A stretch of DNA of 64,000 nucleotides from Arenicellales bacterium (GCA_951813075.1 OX638343.1:2993999-3057998), one strand, 5' to 3'; positions 45,822-56,249 are shown, counted from the first letter of the stretch. Numbers and translations are program-made. Notes: generated by a model not told the origin, from the sequence alone.

Positions 45822-47006
45822 TCATTTTGGATCGGGCCGTAGTGTTGATTCCGACAATGTTTCGATGTGTGAGTTCAAGTCTGGAATGGCCGATGCTGGC
45901 AGAACACTGATTACTTCGCTGACGGTATAGGCTCGCCGGGCCGGGCAAACCACAAAAAGATGATCAAGCGCGAGTAACTCGGCTGTGTTGCGCACCAGTT
46001 TTGATATGGTTGGCGCCTCCGAGAATTTAATCTCGAAACCCAGCCATTTACCGCGAAACTGTACCAGCAGGTCTATCTCACCTCCGCTGTGAGCCGCCCA
46101 GAACCAGGCTTGAGGTTGATTCAGGACACATAGGATCTGTTCCATGATGAAGCCTTCCCAAGAAGCGCCAACGCGCGGGTTCCCAAGCAGGTCCCGTTCA
46201 GTTTCGGCACCAAGCAGCGCGTGCAGCAACCCAGTATCCCTAAAATATACTTTCGGTGCCTTGACCTGCCGTTTGGAAACATTTGTAAACCAGGGCTGAA
46301 GCTGACGGATCATAAATGTGCCGGTCAATAGATCAAGGTAGCCGCGTGCAGTTTTGTCAGATACACCAAGTGAACGGCTAAATTCAGAAGCGTTCCAGAT
46401 TTGACCGTGCCAATGAGCCAGCATTGCCCAGAACCGTCGCATTGCAACGGTTGGAATACGAATACCAATCTGAGGGATGTCGCGTTCGAGGAATGTACGA
46501 ATGAAATCTCTGCGCCAGGCGACACTGTCGGCTTCTGACAATGCCAAAAACGACCTCGGCAAACCACCCCGCCGCCAAAGGGAATAGATATGTTCACTTC
46601 CGATTTCATTGACATCAAAACCTGTAATATCGATGAATTCAAGCCGACCTGCCAAGGATTCCGAAGCATCTCGAATCAGGTCTGGCGAAGCGCTGCCAAC
46701 GATCAGGAATTGCGCATCAACATCATCTAGGTCGACTATTACCCGCAGTGCTTGAATCAAACTCGGCATCAATTGAATTTCGTCGAGCACGACGAGACCT
46801 CTTAATGCGCCTAGGGTCAATTCTGGATTGGACAGTATTTGCCTATCCTGCTCTGACTCAAGATCAAAATGGGTGGCTTCGCGTCCTTCGGCGAATTGAC
46901 GGGCGAGAGTCGTCTTGCCAGATTGCCTCGGCCCCAGCAGCGCAGTCACCGGCGATCTGCCTGTCGCAACGAACAAGCGATTTAAGTAGTTCGTTCGAGA
47001 AATCAT
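45822..47006 (-). CDS. AAA ATPase with DUF4143 domain
   Basis: The 394-residue protein has Walker A GPRQSGKTT (25-33), Walker B LVVLDEIQ, a sensor-type LIVGSASPDLI, and a C-terminal DUF4143 nuclease-like domain. In that domain, YFRDTGLLHALLG, SWEGFIMEQIL and a DLLVQFRGKWLGFEIKFS stretch with the E..D..EIK pattern are seen. Such proteins are widespread and often in accessory regions; their role is not settled. The ATG at 47006 is preferred to a TTG three codons earlier. It lies beside the decayed locus. Confidence 0.85.
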   Translation of the reverse strand: MISRTNYLNRLFVATGRSPVTALLGPRQSGKTTLARQFAEGREATHFDLESEQDRQILSNPELTLGALRGLVVLDEIQLMPSLIQALRVIVDLDDVDAQFLIVGSASPDLIRDASESLAGRLEFIDITGFDVNEIGSEHIYSLWRRGGLPRSFLALSEADSVAWRRDFIRTFLERDIPQIGIRIPTVAMRRFWAMLAHWHGQIWNASEFSRSLGVSDKTARGYLDLLTGTFMIRQLQPWFTNVSKRQVKAPKVYFRDTGLLHALLGAETERDLLGNPRVGASWEGFIMEQILCVLNQPQAWFWAAHSGGEIDLLVQFRGKWLGFEIKFSEAPTISKLVRNTAELLALDHLFVVCPARRAYTVSEVISVLPASAIPDLNSHIETLSESTLRPDPK

Positions 47007-47337
47007 ACTGAACAAAGAAAAATATTTGAATATTCGGAATTAAACTCCGAGTTTTCAACTAATAATAAAAGAAAGAGGTAGATTTCTTGGATTTCAGATC
47101 TGAGAAGTTAGGTTTTCCTAAGAGTTCTCGCTAAACCCTTAATGGCGAACTGCCTCCCGGCATTTCAGAATTCTTCAGTGGGTTGAGGCAGTAAGTAAAA
47201 CCACCAACCATTTCAGAACAAGAATTTTTACTTAAATATCTGATTATGTATTTATTTCTATAATAGAATGACAATAGAATTCTGCATTAGTAGACCAATT
47301 TGTATGCAGCCATCTTTCTACATCTTTAGTTAAAAGT
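47007..47337. other. Gap of 331 bp between divergent genes
   Basis: The region is AT-rich and should hold promoters for the ATPase (minus) and the thioredoxin-like gene (plus). TATAAT at 47259-47264 is a possible -10 box for the plus gene, but no -35 box is seen. No gene is supported. Confidence 0.4.
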
Positions 47338-48417
47338 ATGCGAATTAACCTCAAGTCTTCTTTTTGGATTATTTCAACAATTCTGATTGCATCATCAGCG
47401 ATTTCTTTTGCGTCGGACAGCCACGCAGACACCAATTCTGCCACCAAAGTTACGCCAGGCACATTTTCGGGTGCGAAACCCACCGAATATCCCTCTTGGT
47501 TCAAGGAAAGTTTTCTGGAATTTTCGGATGATATTGCGGAAGCCGCGGAGCAGGGTAAACGTGTGATGTTGCTTATGCATCAGGACGGCTGTCCCTATTG
47601 CAATATTCTGGTCGAGAGAAATCTGAGTCAGAAGAATATTGTCGATTTAATGCGGTCGAAATTCGAAGTGATTGAACTCAATATCTGGGGCGATCGTGAA
47701 GTCATCACTGTAGATGGTGAAACATTTACTGAAAAGGAATTCGCTGCTGCACTGAGAGTTCAGTTCACGCCGACTCTTTTGTTCTTTAACGAGCAAGGAA
47801 AGCCGATTCTGACACTCAACGGCTATCTGCCTCCGAATGAATTTCTGACAGCATTGCGATTTGTGGCCGAAAATCATGAATCCCGAATGAGTTATAGAGA
47901 ATTCGTGCGTAGCCAACCCGTTTCGAATGAAGGTGCGAATGAGTTGATCGCGGAAGGATTTTTTCAGTTGCCACCGTACAACCTGGTCCGCTCTGGCGGC
48001 ACGTCGGATAAGCCACTTGCGGTGTTCTTCGAACAGAAGCAGTGTCCAAACTGTGAAACTCTGCACCATAAAGTTCTGGTAGATGAGGATACGCGCAACC
48101 TTTTGACGAATTTTGATGTCGTGCAGCTTGATATGTGGTCAGATCAGCCTCTGATTTCTACGACCGGGGCGACGACAACAGCACGCGAGTGGGCTTCTGA
48201 ACTCGATGTCAGTTACGCGCCTACGATACTGCTTTTCAACAGTGTCGGTGAAGAAGTTATTCGGTCTGAAGCTTGGTTCAAGATTTTTCATACGCAATCG
48301 CTGTTCGACTATGTCCACAGCGAATCTTATCAATTTGAGCCGAATTTTCAGCGATACATTTCAGCGCGCGCTGACCATTTCATCGAGCAGGGAATAGATG
48401 TCGATATCTGGCGTTAG
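47338..48417 (+). CDS. Secreted protein with two tandem thioredoxin-like (SoxW-type) domains
   Basis: A signal peptide (about 1-30, ending DSHA) is followed by two thioredoxin folds. The first has CPYC at 85-88 and the cis-proline FTPT near 143-146. The second has CPNC at 236-239 and YAPT. Each has an insert between active site and cis-proline (a DREVITVDGE-type segment), as in SoxW-like periplasmic thioredoxins. The protein is probably a periplasmic disulfide reductase. Its stop codon overlaps the stop of the convergent polyketide synthase gene. Confidence 0.82.
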   Translation: MRINLKSSFWIISTILIASSAISFASDSHADTNSATKVTPGTFSGAKPTEYPSWFKESFLEFSDDIAEAAEQGKRVMLLMHQDGCPYCNILVERNLSQKNIVDLMRSKFEVIELNIWGDREVITVDGETFTEKEFAAALRVQFTPTLLFFNEQGKPILTLNGYLPPNEFLTALRFVAENHESRMSYREFVRSQPVSNEGANELIAEGFFQLPPYNLVRSGGTSDKPLAVFFEQKQCPNCETLHHKVLVDEDTRNLLTNFDVVQLDMWSDQPLISTTGATTTAREWASELDVSYAPTILLFNSVGEEVIRSEAWFKIFHTQSLFDYVHSESYQFEPNFQRYISARADHFIEQGIDVDIWR

Positions 48418-51400
48418 TTGTTGGCTTGTGTTTGTGATTCGACGATGTCGCTAATCGTAATCGACTGAAGCAGATCAGTCGCGCTGATTGCAAAATTTCC
48501 TTCTGATCTGAGCACATGTGAGAGTTCGACAGCCAACAGGCTGTCAACACCGAGGTTCAGGATAGACTCGCTGGGTGCGATGGAGTTCATCGGAATTTCC
48601 AATACTTTGGAAAAACAGGAAAGCACAATTTGCTCACAGCTTTCACGATCGATATTCGAGGTTCCTTTGGCGTTCCCACTTCGATTTGATGCTTCATCCG
48701 CAGGCCTCCCTGTAGCATCCAATCGGGAAGATTTACTGAATCTCTGTGGCCAGTTACCACCCGAGATAATGAGCTGAGAGACACTGTTCGAGGCCAAAAT
48801 ACCTTCCAAAGGTGCAAGCATCGACTTTGCTGGCAGAGGACAGATTCCATATCGGTCAATGGCACCTACCAGTTTCTCTTGGTTGTCCGCAACATACCCG
48901 TAATCTGAAACCGCTCCCCAGTTGATGGAAATCGCAGGTATACCCTTCGCCCTGAGAAATTTGGCGAACGAGTCGAGAAAACCGTTGGCAGATGTATAAG
49001 CTGCTTGTCCCGATGGCCCGATCATTGAGGTTACAGACGAGTAAAGCGCGAAAAAATCCAATTGCAGATGTTCCGTTGCCTTGTAAAGATTCCAAGCGCC
49101 GAGAATTTTCGCTTTCATATTCGTTTTGCAACTGACAATATCCAGGTTGGTGATCATACGGTCTTCGATTTCCATTGCACAGTGGAACACACCCTTGATT
49201 GGTGGCATCCCTGACATTAATTCATCGATGGATGTACTTAGATTTCCCAAATCTGTGATATCTGTCGCGATTGTCTTTACAGAAACTCCGCACTTCTCAA
49301 GCTTCATCGTCAGATTTTGAAACTGATCGGTGTTATTCGGATTACGCCCAATTGCGATGATGTGGCGTGCGCCAAGCTCACTCAGCCACTGTAAGGTGGC
49401 AAGGCCGAAGCCGCGAGTTCCGCCAGCAACAAGATACGTTGCCGCAGATGAAATTGGTGAATCCAAATCGACCGGCAAGGTAGGACGTTCAAACTTCAAT
49501 ATCACCTTGCCGATATGTTTGGCGTTCGCCATGTACCGGAAAGCTTCCCTGGCATTCCTCTCTGAAAATACCGTGCATGGAAGTGCAGAACATTTTCCTT
49601 GTTCAACTTTCTTCATGGTTGAACTAAATAGGTCTGCCAGTACGTCCGGTGATTCCTTCCATAGACTGTCGATATCGATTATTCGTATGCTCGCGTTTGG
49701 ATTGGAATGCCGGATCGAAGCATGAACTTCGTGCATCGAACGATACTTTCCGAGTTCTACGAATGCACCAGCCGGTTTGAGTAATTTCGCGTTGGCACCG
49801 GCCATTTCGCCCCCAAGTGTATTGACGATCAAATCAACACCTTCTGCGCAAGTCCATTCATTTACATCGCTGACGAACGATGTCGAGCGGGAACTTGCGA
49901 CGTGTTCGATCCCCAAAAGATTCAGATATTCAACTTTTTCGCTGGAGCCGACGGTCGCATAAATTGTTGCGCCAGATTGCTTGACCAGATGAATCAGAGC
50001 CAGTCCGACTCCGCCAGATGCCGTATGAATAAGAACCGATGTGTCAGGCTTGATTTCTGGTAAAAGTTCCAAACAACTCAATGCGGTGATATAGGCCGTC
50101 GGGATTCCTGCCGCCTGTTCAAAAGACCATCCTTCCGGTATCGGTCGTATAAACTCTGTACGTGCAGTCACCAGAGTTCTCATTGAGCGTGGCGCCAGAG
50201 CAATTACTTCGTCTCCGAGCGAAAAGCCCTCAACCTGACTGCCAAGCTTTACGATCTTGCCAGTGCATTCCATGCCTAACGAATCTTGCATAACGCCACT
50301 TTGAACCGCATACTCAGGTAGCGCGTTGAGCGCGATCATTACGTCGCGAAAATTCAAAGCGGACGCGGTCACTTCAATCAACACCTCGTTGGATTCGATT
50401 TTCGGTATCGCAGCCGCGATCATTTGAATACTTGAAAGGTTGCCAGGTTGAAGGCAACCGATTTCGATAGGATGGTTTGTAATTTGAGGAGTCGGATAAT
50501 TTGCGATTGGCAGTATCCAACGACCCTGATCCAAAACTGCCTCCAGCACATCGGTTCGATTTTGCACAAACTGACACAGTTGTGGAATCAAGTCTTCCCG
50601 CCTAGGGTCGATATCAATCAGACGGCATGCAGTTTCCGGAAATTCACTTCTGATTGTTCTACCCATACCCCAAAGTGTGGAATTCAGGCACGATTCAATG
50701 TCAACCACATCTGAGCGTTGAAACGCGTTCGCGGTGACGAAGGTGATGAACGGACGACACAAGCTCAGTTGCTCGAGTGCTCGAATCAGATAGGAAATCG
50801 AAACTAAAGATGACGAGATCGAATCCACAGCCTTGTCGAAAGGACTTGGTGATTGCAACGGGAACAGGTCCCAAAGAAGGATGACTTCTTGTGGCAATCC
50901 AGATACATTTTGTAGTTCTTCGACCAGCCTGACATAGTCTTCCAGTTTGTTCGTTTGAATCTCATATGACTGATTTCGACTCGAATAGTTCGTGCCTGGA
51001 CGAACAATAGACTTATTCTGACATGTGAGGGATTCAATAAATTTTTCTGAATAGGTATGGCGACCCGAAAAGATCAGTGCTCGCCTAGGTAGCCCAACCG
51101 ATTGAACAGAGTCTACCAAAGCGGTATCCTTTTTACACTCGGCAGCAAAAACCGTGTGCGGGAGACTGGGGTTCCCAATTGACTCAATGGGATTGAATCC
51201 ATTCAAGGCGAGTTGATCTTCCCAAAATTCGGCTCGGTGGCACGGGCCAACCGGCTGCCGGGAATTTTCCGTTCTATGCCACCAATCTCTGAGCATTCCA
51301 AATACCAAATTCGCCCAACCCGGTTCTGTCGTCAATTCGACAAAATGAAATCGTCCGCCGGGTACGAGAATTTCATGGATTTGTTGCACCGCACTTTGAA

Positions 51401-54400
51401 TGTCACGCGAAAGATGAAGTACATCATTGGCCAGGACTATGTCGTAGGTATTCGCTGAAATCCCCTGGATTTCATAGTTCGCATCAATATCCAATGTCTG
51501 AAATTCCAGAAAATCCAGATCGCTGAATCGTTCTTTTGCGAATCGCATAAGACTTCGCGATACATCGGAAAATGTATATTCGACGGGGTGCTTTTCCAGA
51601 GTCGGCACGAGTTGGGATAAAAGTGCACCGGTACCTGCACCAATTTCCAGGATTCTGCATGGTCTGGTTAATTGCCAGTTTGCCAGCAGACGATCGACGG
51701 ATTGGACCAATGTCTCAATAGAAGGTCGACAGGTGGGTGAAAACTCATATAGTCCCTGCAACGGATTTGCAACACCATCCGGGAACAGCGTACTGATTCC
51801 GGTTTTGCAACCTTTCAATACACTTCCAAGATTTCTTCCACAAACGTCAATCAATCGAATTTCATTGGTGTAGTCCGAAGCATCGCGAAGCTCAAATAAC
51901 TCATCTAGCAATAGTTCGGGGTTTGACGGCAAGTCCTGAAGTATTCTGACGACCGAGATGTTTACATCGACGTCACATGATTCAGGACAGAATTTCCGAC
52001 TGATATCGATTAGTTTTCTATGCTCAAGAATCCTGAGCAGAGCGTAGAATTGCGTAATCTGATCAGGATCAATCTTGCATATCTGTTCGATCGCGCTCAG
52101 GGAACATTGCTCTTCGACTCCGGGAAATTCCAGTTGTTTCAACGTACGACCGATGTAGTGAACTGTCAAATCATTTAGTAATGAAGAAACTGTCTCATGG
52201 CATCTGGACATCTCTTCGAGATTGGCGGGATGGTTACTATAACCAGCTGAACCTGAAAGAATACTCTTGGTTTCATCACGGAATGGTGATTCTTCCGGAG
52301 ACAAGTCATGATGAAATGCGAACGATGGTTGAAGTACGGTAGGGTGCTCGACCGGCTGACTCGCATTAGCCTTTTCGATGTTCGTTGCCTTGAGCATGAG
52401 TCGAGAAGCGGAAACGATCACTGAACCTTGTTCGTCAGCAATATTCAAATCAAATTCAATAGTTCTTTCAGACCTGCTACGTATTTTGATATGACAATAG
52501 ACAGAATCTGTGTTACCACCCCAATACTCCAGCTTTTCAATATTCTTCGGGACGTAGAGTTGATTCATGTCCACCAGAATCGCCGATGTTCTGAAGCACA
52601 AGTCCAAAAGGGATGGGTGAATCAATTTCCGTTGGGTTTCGGCGAATTCATCCTCGCGTGTCAATTTAACGAATGCTTCGGTGTCACTGATTTTTGCGAG
52701 GAGGGTGTATGACCAGGCAGCGTAGTCGCCTTCAAGTCCCAGCACGGACAATTTCCGGACTACTTCATCTGTTGGAAGGGTATCTGTAATTCTCTCACCT
52801 AATAACTTTGGATTTATCGAGGGTTGATTGCGGGTGGATGCAGCGAAGTTTGCTTGGGCGCAGACGACTTGCTGTGCATCCTCTCCGGATGGTTTCGCAA
52901 TTTGGCAGTTGAATTGTCCGGCAGTCAATTCACTGGAAACAGTTACGTTAACCGAATGATTAGAAATGGAGGATTCAGGCAATTGCAACATATTCATGAA
53001 CTGAATTTCGTTCAATTCGAGTGCTGCGGCTGACGTGTGATCGGAAGCCGCTTCAAGTATGTATTTGATGTAACCCGCGGCGGGAAAAATAACATTGCCT
53101 TCAATTTTGTGTCGGTTCAACCAGTCCCAGTTTGCAACTTCCAGTGAAATTTCTCTGGTAGTGGAGAGTAAACGGCTCGCTGGCGGGGAAGTATGGTTTT
53201 GCAAACCGTTGTTTCCTGCAGTTTGCGGGTTTTGACTTGAATGTCGATATGAAGTTCGATCAAATTCAGTTTCCGGAAAATCGCAAATCTCGGCGATTGG
53301 ATTGATCTTCTGCCAGTCGACAGAAAATCCTAGATTAAACAATGACGCAACAGCCGATCTCATCGTCAGTGCATCCTCACCTGTTCGCTTTACGGAATAC
53401 GTGCAATGTCCATCGACACCCTCAACGCTCAAACATTCAGCAATGCTGTACGAGAGGTACGGATGAGGGCCGACTTCGACAAAAGTTGTAATTCCGTCAG
53501 TGATACAGGCTCGCATGCACTCGGAGAATCGAACTGGGTCACGAAAATTCTGCCACCAGAATGTTGAATCAACAGCTGATTCGATTTGTCCGCCTTTGAC
53601 CGACGAATACCAATGTATGTTTGGCTCGGCGAACTCAACCGATTTCAGTTTTTGCAGAATTTGTGCCTGACACGCGTCGATCATTGGGCTGTGGAACGGT
53701 ACCGGTAAATCCAGTGTTCTGAAAAAATGGCCTTGTTTTTCCAGTTGCGCTGCTAACGTTTCAATCATCGAGCTTGTTCCGGAAAATGTGATCGATGAAT
53801 CGCTGTTGTACGCGGCGATGTGTGCCTCATCAGGCTTTGAATCGATCAACTTTTCGGCCTCGTCCTGAGAGATTCCGACGGCCAACATCAGTCCTTTCCC
53901 TATGAATTGTTCAAAGATAAAGGCGCGCTCAGCGACAATTCTGGCAGCGTTGACAAGATTAACACTGCCACAGACATATGCAGCGGCGATTTCACCGACA
54001 CTATGCCCAACGACCGCAACAGGACGCACCCCCCAAGTTTTCCATAGCTCGAGAATTGAGATCTGAAGTGCGAATTGCAGCACGTGTAAATCCACCACGC
54101 CGGATGGTGCATGCAAAGACTTTTGACTGAAAAAATCGCGAACCGTTGATATGTCGAATAGCTCTTTGATAATTGAGTGGCACAGATCAATCGTTGATCT
54201 GAAAATTGGTTCTTTGGAATATAGTTCCTGACCTGCTTGATGCCACCCGACACCTATTCCGTTGAATACGAAAGCGACTCCCGATGGTGAACTGTTGGAA
54301 TTTCTATCAATAACATTCCCGTATCGGGTGTTATCTTTGAATTGGATTGAGTTTTTATCAAAATCTGGATTTAGCGTGACAGCTTGCCGATAACTCGTTT

Positions 54401-55862
54401 GCGGCTGTCGTCCAGCAGTATGACAGAGTTGGCAAAAGTATTCGATTTTCTGGTCTGGCAGTTGCTCGATACGCTTCCGTAGCTTATCAAGATCCAATGG
54501 CGATGACGCAGTCAAGGGCAGGAGTAGTGGAGAATTGAGGGAGCGCTTGGATGACGCAGCGTGTTGCGGTGCCTGCTGAATAATCACGTGGGCATTAGAT
54601 CCACCGAATCCGAATGAATTGACAGCAGCGATTCGACTACAGTGCGCGATGTTGTCCCAAGCATGTCCGTTGACTGGGATGTGAATACCCAGACAATCGA
54701 AATCGATTTCTGGGTTTCGCGTTGAAAAGTTCAGATTGGGCGGAATATATCCATGCCATACGGCGAGTGCCGCCTTAATCAAACCTGCAATACCTGCCGC
54801 TGCCTCAGTATGTCCAATATTTGTTTTAACCGACCCGACCGGAAGACTTCGGCGATTATCTGCCTGTCCATAAATTTCTCCCAGCGCGGCGGCCTCGATG
54901 GTATCTCCGACCTGTGTTCCGGTACCGTGAGATTCTATATAACCAATATCTGATCTATCTAATCCTGCGTGCAGCAGGGCATCTGCCATCATTTTTTTCT
55001 GTGAATCGAGATTTGGAGACATGATTCCAGCAGTTCGGCCGTCCTGATTCAACACGCTGGCGGCAATAGTTGCGTATATTCTGTCGCCGTCGAGCAAGGC
55101 GTCCGAAAGCCGTTTCAGCAGTATCAACCCGCCACCTTCAGCCCGCACAAATCCATCAGCATCCTGGTCGAATGCCCGGCACTTACCGGTCTTGGAGAGC
55201 ATGGATGCCCGGGAGAACTCAATGTAGCTTTCCGGCAAGAGAATGGCGTTTGCACCGCCGGCAAACGCGGCATCGACTTCGCCTGATCTGAGCGCATTGC
55301 ACGCGGCGTCGACCGCGGTCAGCGATGATGAACAGGCGGTATCGATTGTCAGGCTGGGGCCATTGAAGTCAAAACAGTACGAAATTCTGTTGGATGCAAT
55401 GCTGGTTGAGCGTCCCAGACCTGAATGCGCGGAAATTCGGTCCCGATCAGAGAGAACCAGCCTTTCGTGATCGTGATTGATCACACCAACATACACACCT
55501 GTGCTGATCTCCCTTAAACGTTGTACGGATATTGCAGCATCTTCCATACAGCGCCATGCAAGTTCAAGCAGAATTCTTTGCTGTGGGTCGATTTCGATTG
55601 CTTCCCTGGGAGAGATGCCAAAGAAAGCCGCGTCAAACTCTTCGATGTCATGGACAAATCCACCAACCTTGGCAAACTCAGTCTCTGACCTTGTATCCAA
55701 TCTTTGGAGAATATCCTGATCCCATCGGTTTTTGGGGATTGACTCAATACAATCAACCTTGTTGAGGATATTGTTCCAATAGGAACTGAGTGAGTCAGCA
55801 CCGCCTGGAAATCGGCATGACATGCCGACGATTGCAATTGATGAAGAATGAGAATTCTTCAT
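48414..55862 (-). CDS. Type I highly reducing polyketide synthase, KS-AT-DH-cMT-ER-KR-ACP
   Basis: This is a single 2482-residue multidomain enzyme. KS (about 8-430): C177 in DTACSSSL, H312 in ESHGTGT, H351 after VKTNIG. AT (about 525-830): S621 in GHSVGE, with VPFHSPMID in the selectivity region. DH (about 900-1170): H918 in HKIEGNVIFPAAGY and D1087 in HPSLLD. C-methyltransferase: ILEIGAGTG at 1404-1412 and DVLH. ER (about 1805-2125): NADPH loop TASGGVGLALIHL. KR (about 2140-2330): AGGTRGFG and Y2289. ACP: S2441 in LGVDSLL. No thioesterase or reductase domain follows. All active-site residues appear intact. This linear order is that of fungal highly reducing iterative synthases; the bacterial product is unknown, probably a reduced, methyl-branched chain needing an external release factor. 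Confidence 0.93.
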   Translation of the reverse strand: MKNSHSSSIAIVGMSCRFPGGADSLSSYWNNILNKVDCIESIPKNRWDQDILQRLDTRSETEFAKVGGFVHDIEEFDAAFFGISPREAIEIDPQQRILLELAWRCMEDAAISVQRLREISTGVYVGVINHDHERLVLSDRDRISAHSGLGRSTSIASNRISYCFDFNGPSLTIDTACSSSLTAVDAACNALRSGEVDAAFAGGANAILLPESYIEFSRASMLSKTGKCRAFDQDADGFVRAEGGGLILLKRLSDALLDGDRIYATIAASVLNQDGRTAGIMSPNLDSQKKMMADALLHAGLDRSDIGYIESHGTGTQVGDTIEAAALGEIYGQADNRRSLPVGSVKTNIGHTEAAAGIAGLIKAALAVWHGYIPPNLNFSTRNPEIDFDCLGIHIPVNGHAWDNIAHCSRIAAVNSFGFGGSNAHVIIQQAPQHAASSKRSLNSPLLLPLTASSPLDLDKLRKRIEQLPDQKIEYFCQLCHTAGRQPQTSYRQAVTLNPDFDKNSIQFKDNTRYGNVIDRNSNSSPSGVAFVFNGIGVGWHQAGQELYSKEPIFRSTIDLCHSIIKELFDISTVRDFFSQKSLHAPSGVVDLHVLQFALQISILELWKTWGVRPVAVVGHSVGEIAAAYVCGSVNLVNAARIVAERAFIFEQFIGKGLMLAVGISQDEAEKLIDSKPDEAHIAAYNSDSSITFSGTSSMIETLAAQLEKQGHFFRTLDLPVPFHSPMIDACQAQILQKLKSVEFAEPNIHWYSSVKGGQIESAVDSTFWWQNFRDPVRFSECMRACITDGITTFVEVGPHPYLSYSIAECLSVEGVDGHCTYSVKRTGEDALTMRSAVASLFNLGFSVDWQKINPIAEICDFPETEFDRTSYRHSSQNPQTAGNNGLQNHTSPPASRLLSTTREISLEVANWDWLNRHKIEGNVIFPAAGYIKYILEAASDHTSAAALELNEIQFMNMLQLPESSISNHSVNVTVSSELTAGQFNCQIAKPSGEDAQQVVCAQANFAASTRNQPSINPKLLGERITDTLPTDEVVRKLSVLGLEGDYAAWSYTLLAKISDTEAFVKLTREDEFAETQRKLIHPSLLDLCFRTSAILVDMNQLYVPKNIEKLEYWGGNTDSVYCHIKIRSRSERTIEFDLNIADEQGSVIVSASRLMLKATNIEKANASQPVEHPTVLQPSFAFHHDLSPEESPFRDETKSILSGSAGYSNHPANLEEMSRCHETVSSLLNDLTVHYIGRTLKQLEFPGVEEQCSLSAIEQICKIDPDQITQFYALLRILEHRKLIDISRKFCPESCDVDVNISVVRILQDLPSNPELLLDELFELRDASDYTNEIRLIDVCGRNLGSVLKGCKTGISTLFPDGVANPLQGLYEFSPTCRPSIETLVQSVDRLLANWQLTRPCRILEIGAGTGALLSQLVPTLEKHPVEYTFSDVSRSLMRFAKERFSDLDFLEFQTLDIDANYEIQGISANTYDIVLANDVLHLSRDIQSAVQQIHEILVPGGRFHFVELTTEPGWANLVFGMLRDWWHRTENSRQPVGPCHRAEFWEDQLALNGFNPIESIGNPSLPHTVFAAECKKDTALVDSVQSVGLPRRALIFSGRHTYSEKFIESLTCQNKSIVRPGTNYSSRNQSYEIQTNKLEDYVRLVEELQNVSGLPQEVILLWDLFPLQSPSPFDKAVDSISSSLVSISYLIRALEQLSLCRPFITFVTANAFQRSDVVDIESCLNSTLWGMGRTIRSEFPETACRLIDIDPRREDLIPQLCQFVQNRTDVLEAVLDQGRWILPIANYPTPQITNHPIEIGCLQPGNLSSIQMIAAAIPKIESNEVLIEVTASALNFRDVMIALNALPEYAVQSGVMQDSLGMECTGKIVKLGSQVEGFSLGDEVIALAPRSMRTLVTARTEFIRPIPEGWSFEQAAGIPTAYITALSCLELLPEIKPDTSVLIHTASGGVGLALIHLVKQSGATIYATVGSSEKVEYLNLLGIEHVASSRSTSFVSDVNEWTCAEGVDLIVNTLGGEMAGANAKLLKPAGAFVELGKYRSMHEVHASIRHSNPNASIRIIDIDSLWKESPDVLADLFSSTMKKVEQGKCSALPCTVFSERNAREAFRYMANAKHIGKVILKFERPTLPVDLDSPISSAATYLVAGGTRGFGLATLQWLSELGARHIIAIGRNPNNTDQFQNLTMKLEKCGVSVKTIATDITDLGNLSTSIDELMSGMPPIKGVFHCAMEIEDRMITNLDIVSCKTNMKAKILGAWNLYKATEHLQLDFFALYSSVTSMIGPSGQAAYTSANGFLDSFAKFLRAKGIPAISINWGAVSDYGYVADNQEKLVGAIDRYGICPLPAKSMLAPLEGILASNSVSQLIISGGNWPQRFSKSSRLDATGRPADEASNRSGNAKGTSNIDRESCEQIVLSCFSKVLEIPMNSIAPSESILNLGVDSLLAVELSHVLRSEGNFAISATDLLQSITISDIVESQTQANN

Positions 55863-55916
55863 GCTTGGAACAGGTTTCGACGCAAACTGCGAATAGGAGG
55901 TATTGGAAGGAAATTG

Positions 55917-56249
55917 CTACAGTTGACTGCTTCCAGGGGACGTTTCTGGATCGGAACAATAGATTTCATGAAGAAGTTGGATGACTTGAAAGACTTTGTC
56001 GTCGCAGATCGAGTAGTAATTTGATTGGGAATCTCTTCTTGCCTGAATGATTCCCTGTTTTCTCAGTCTGGCGAGATGTTGTGAGGTCGAAGATTGATCC
56101 AGACCCAGCAAATGCTGTAGTTCCCTCACAGATTTTTCGCCGTCGGCGAGGTGGCACAAAATAATCAGACGTTGCTCATTCGCGAGCTGTTTCAGAAAAT
56201 CGCTTACTTCGCAGGCGATCGCTCTGAATTGTTCGGGTGCAATTTCCAT
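55917..56249 (-). CDS. ArsR/SmtB-family transcriptional regulator
   Basis: From the ATG at 56249 this encodes 110 residues with a winged helix-turn-helix: LKQLANEQRLIILCHLADGE, then ELQHLLGLDQSSTSQHLARL and a wing QARRDSQSNYYS. No clear CxC metal site is present in the recognition helix, so it may sense something other than a metal. It is 54 nt upstream of the polyketide synthase on the same strand and is the obvious candidate for its control. Confidence 0.87.
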   Translation of the reverse strand: MEIAPEQFRAIACEVSDFLKQLANEQRLIILCHLADGEKSVRELQHLLGLDQSSTSQHLARLRKQGIIQARRDSQSNYYSICDDKVFQVIQLLHEIYCSDPETSPGSSQL

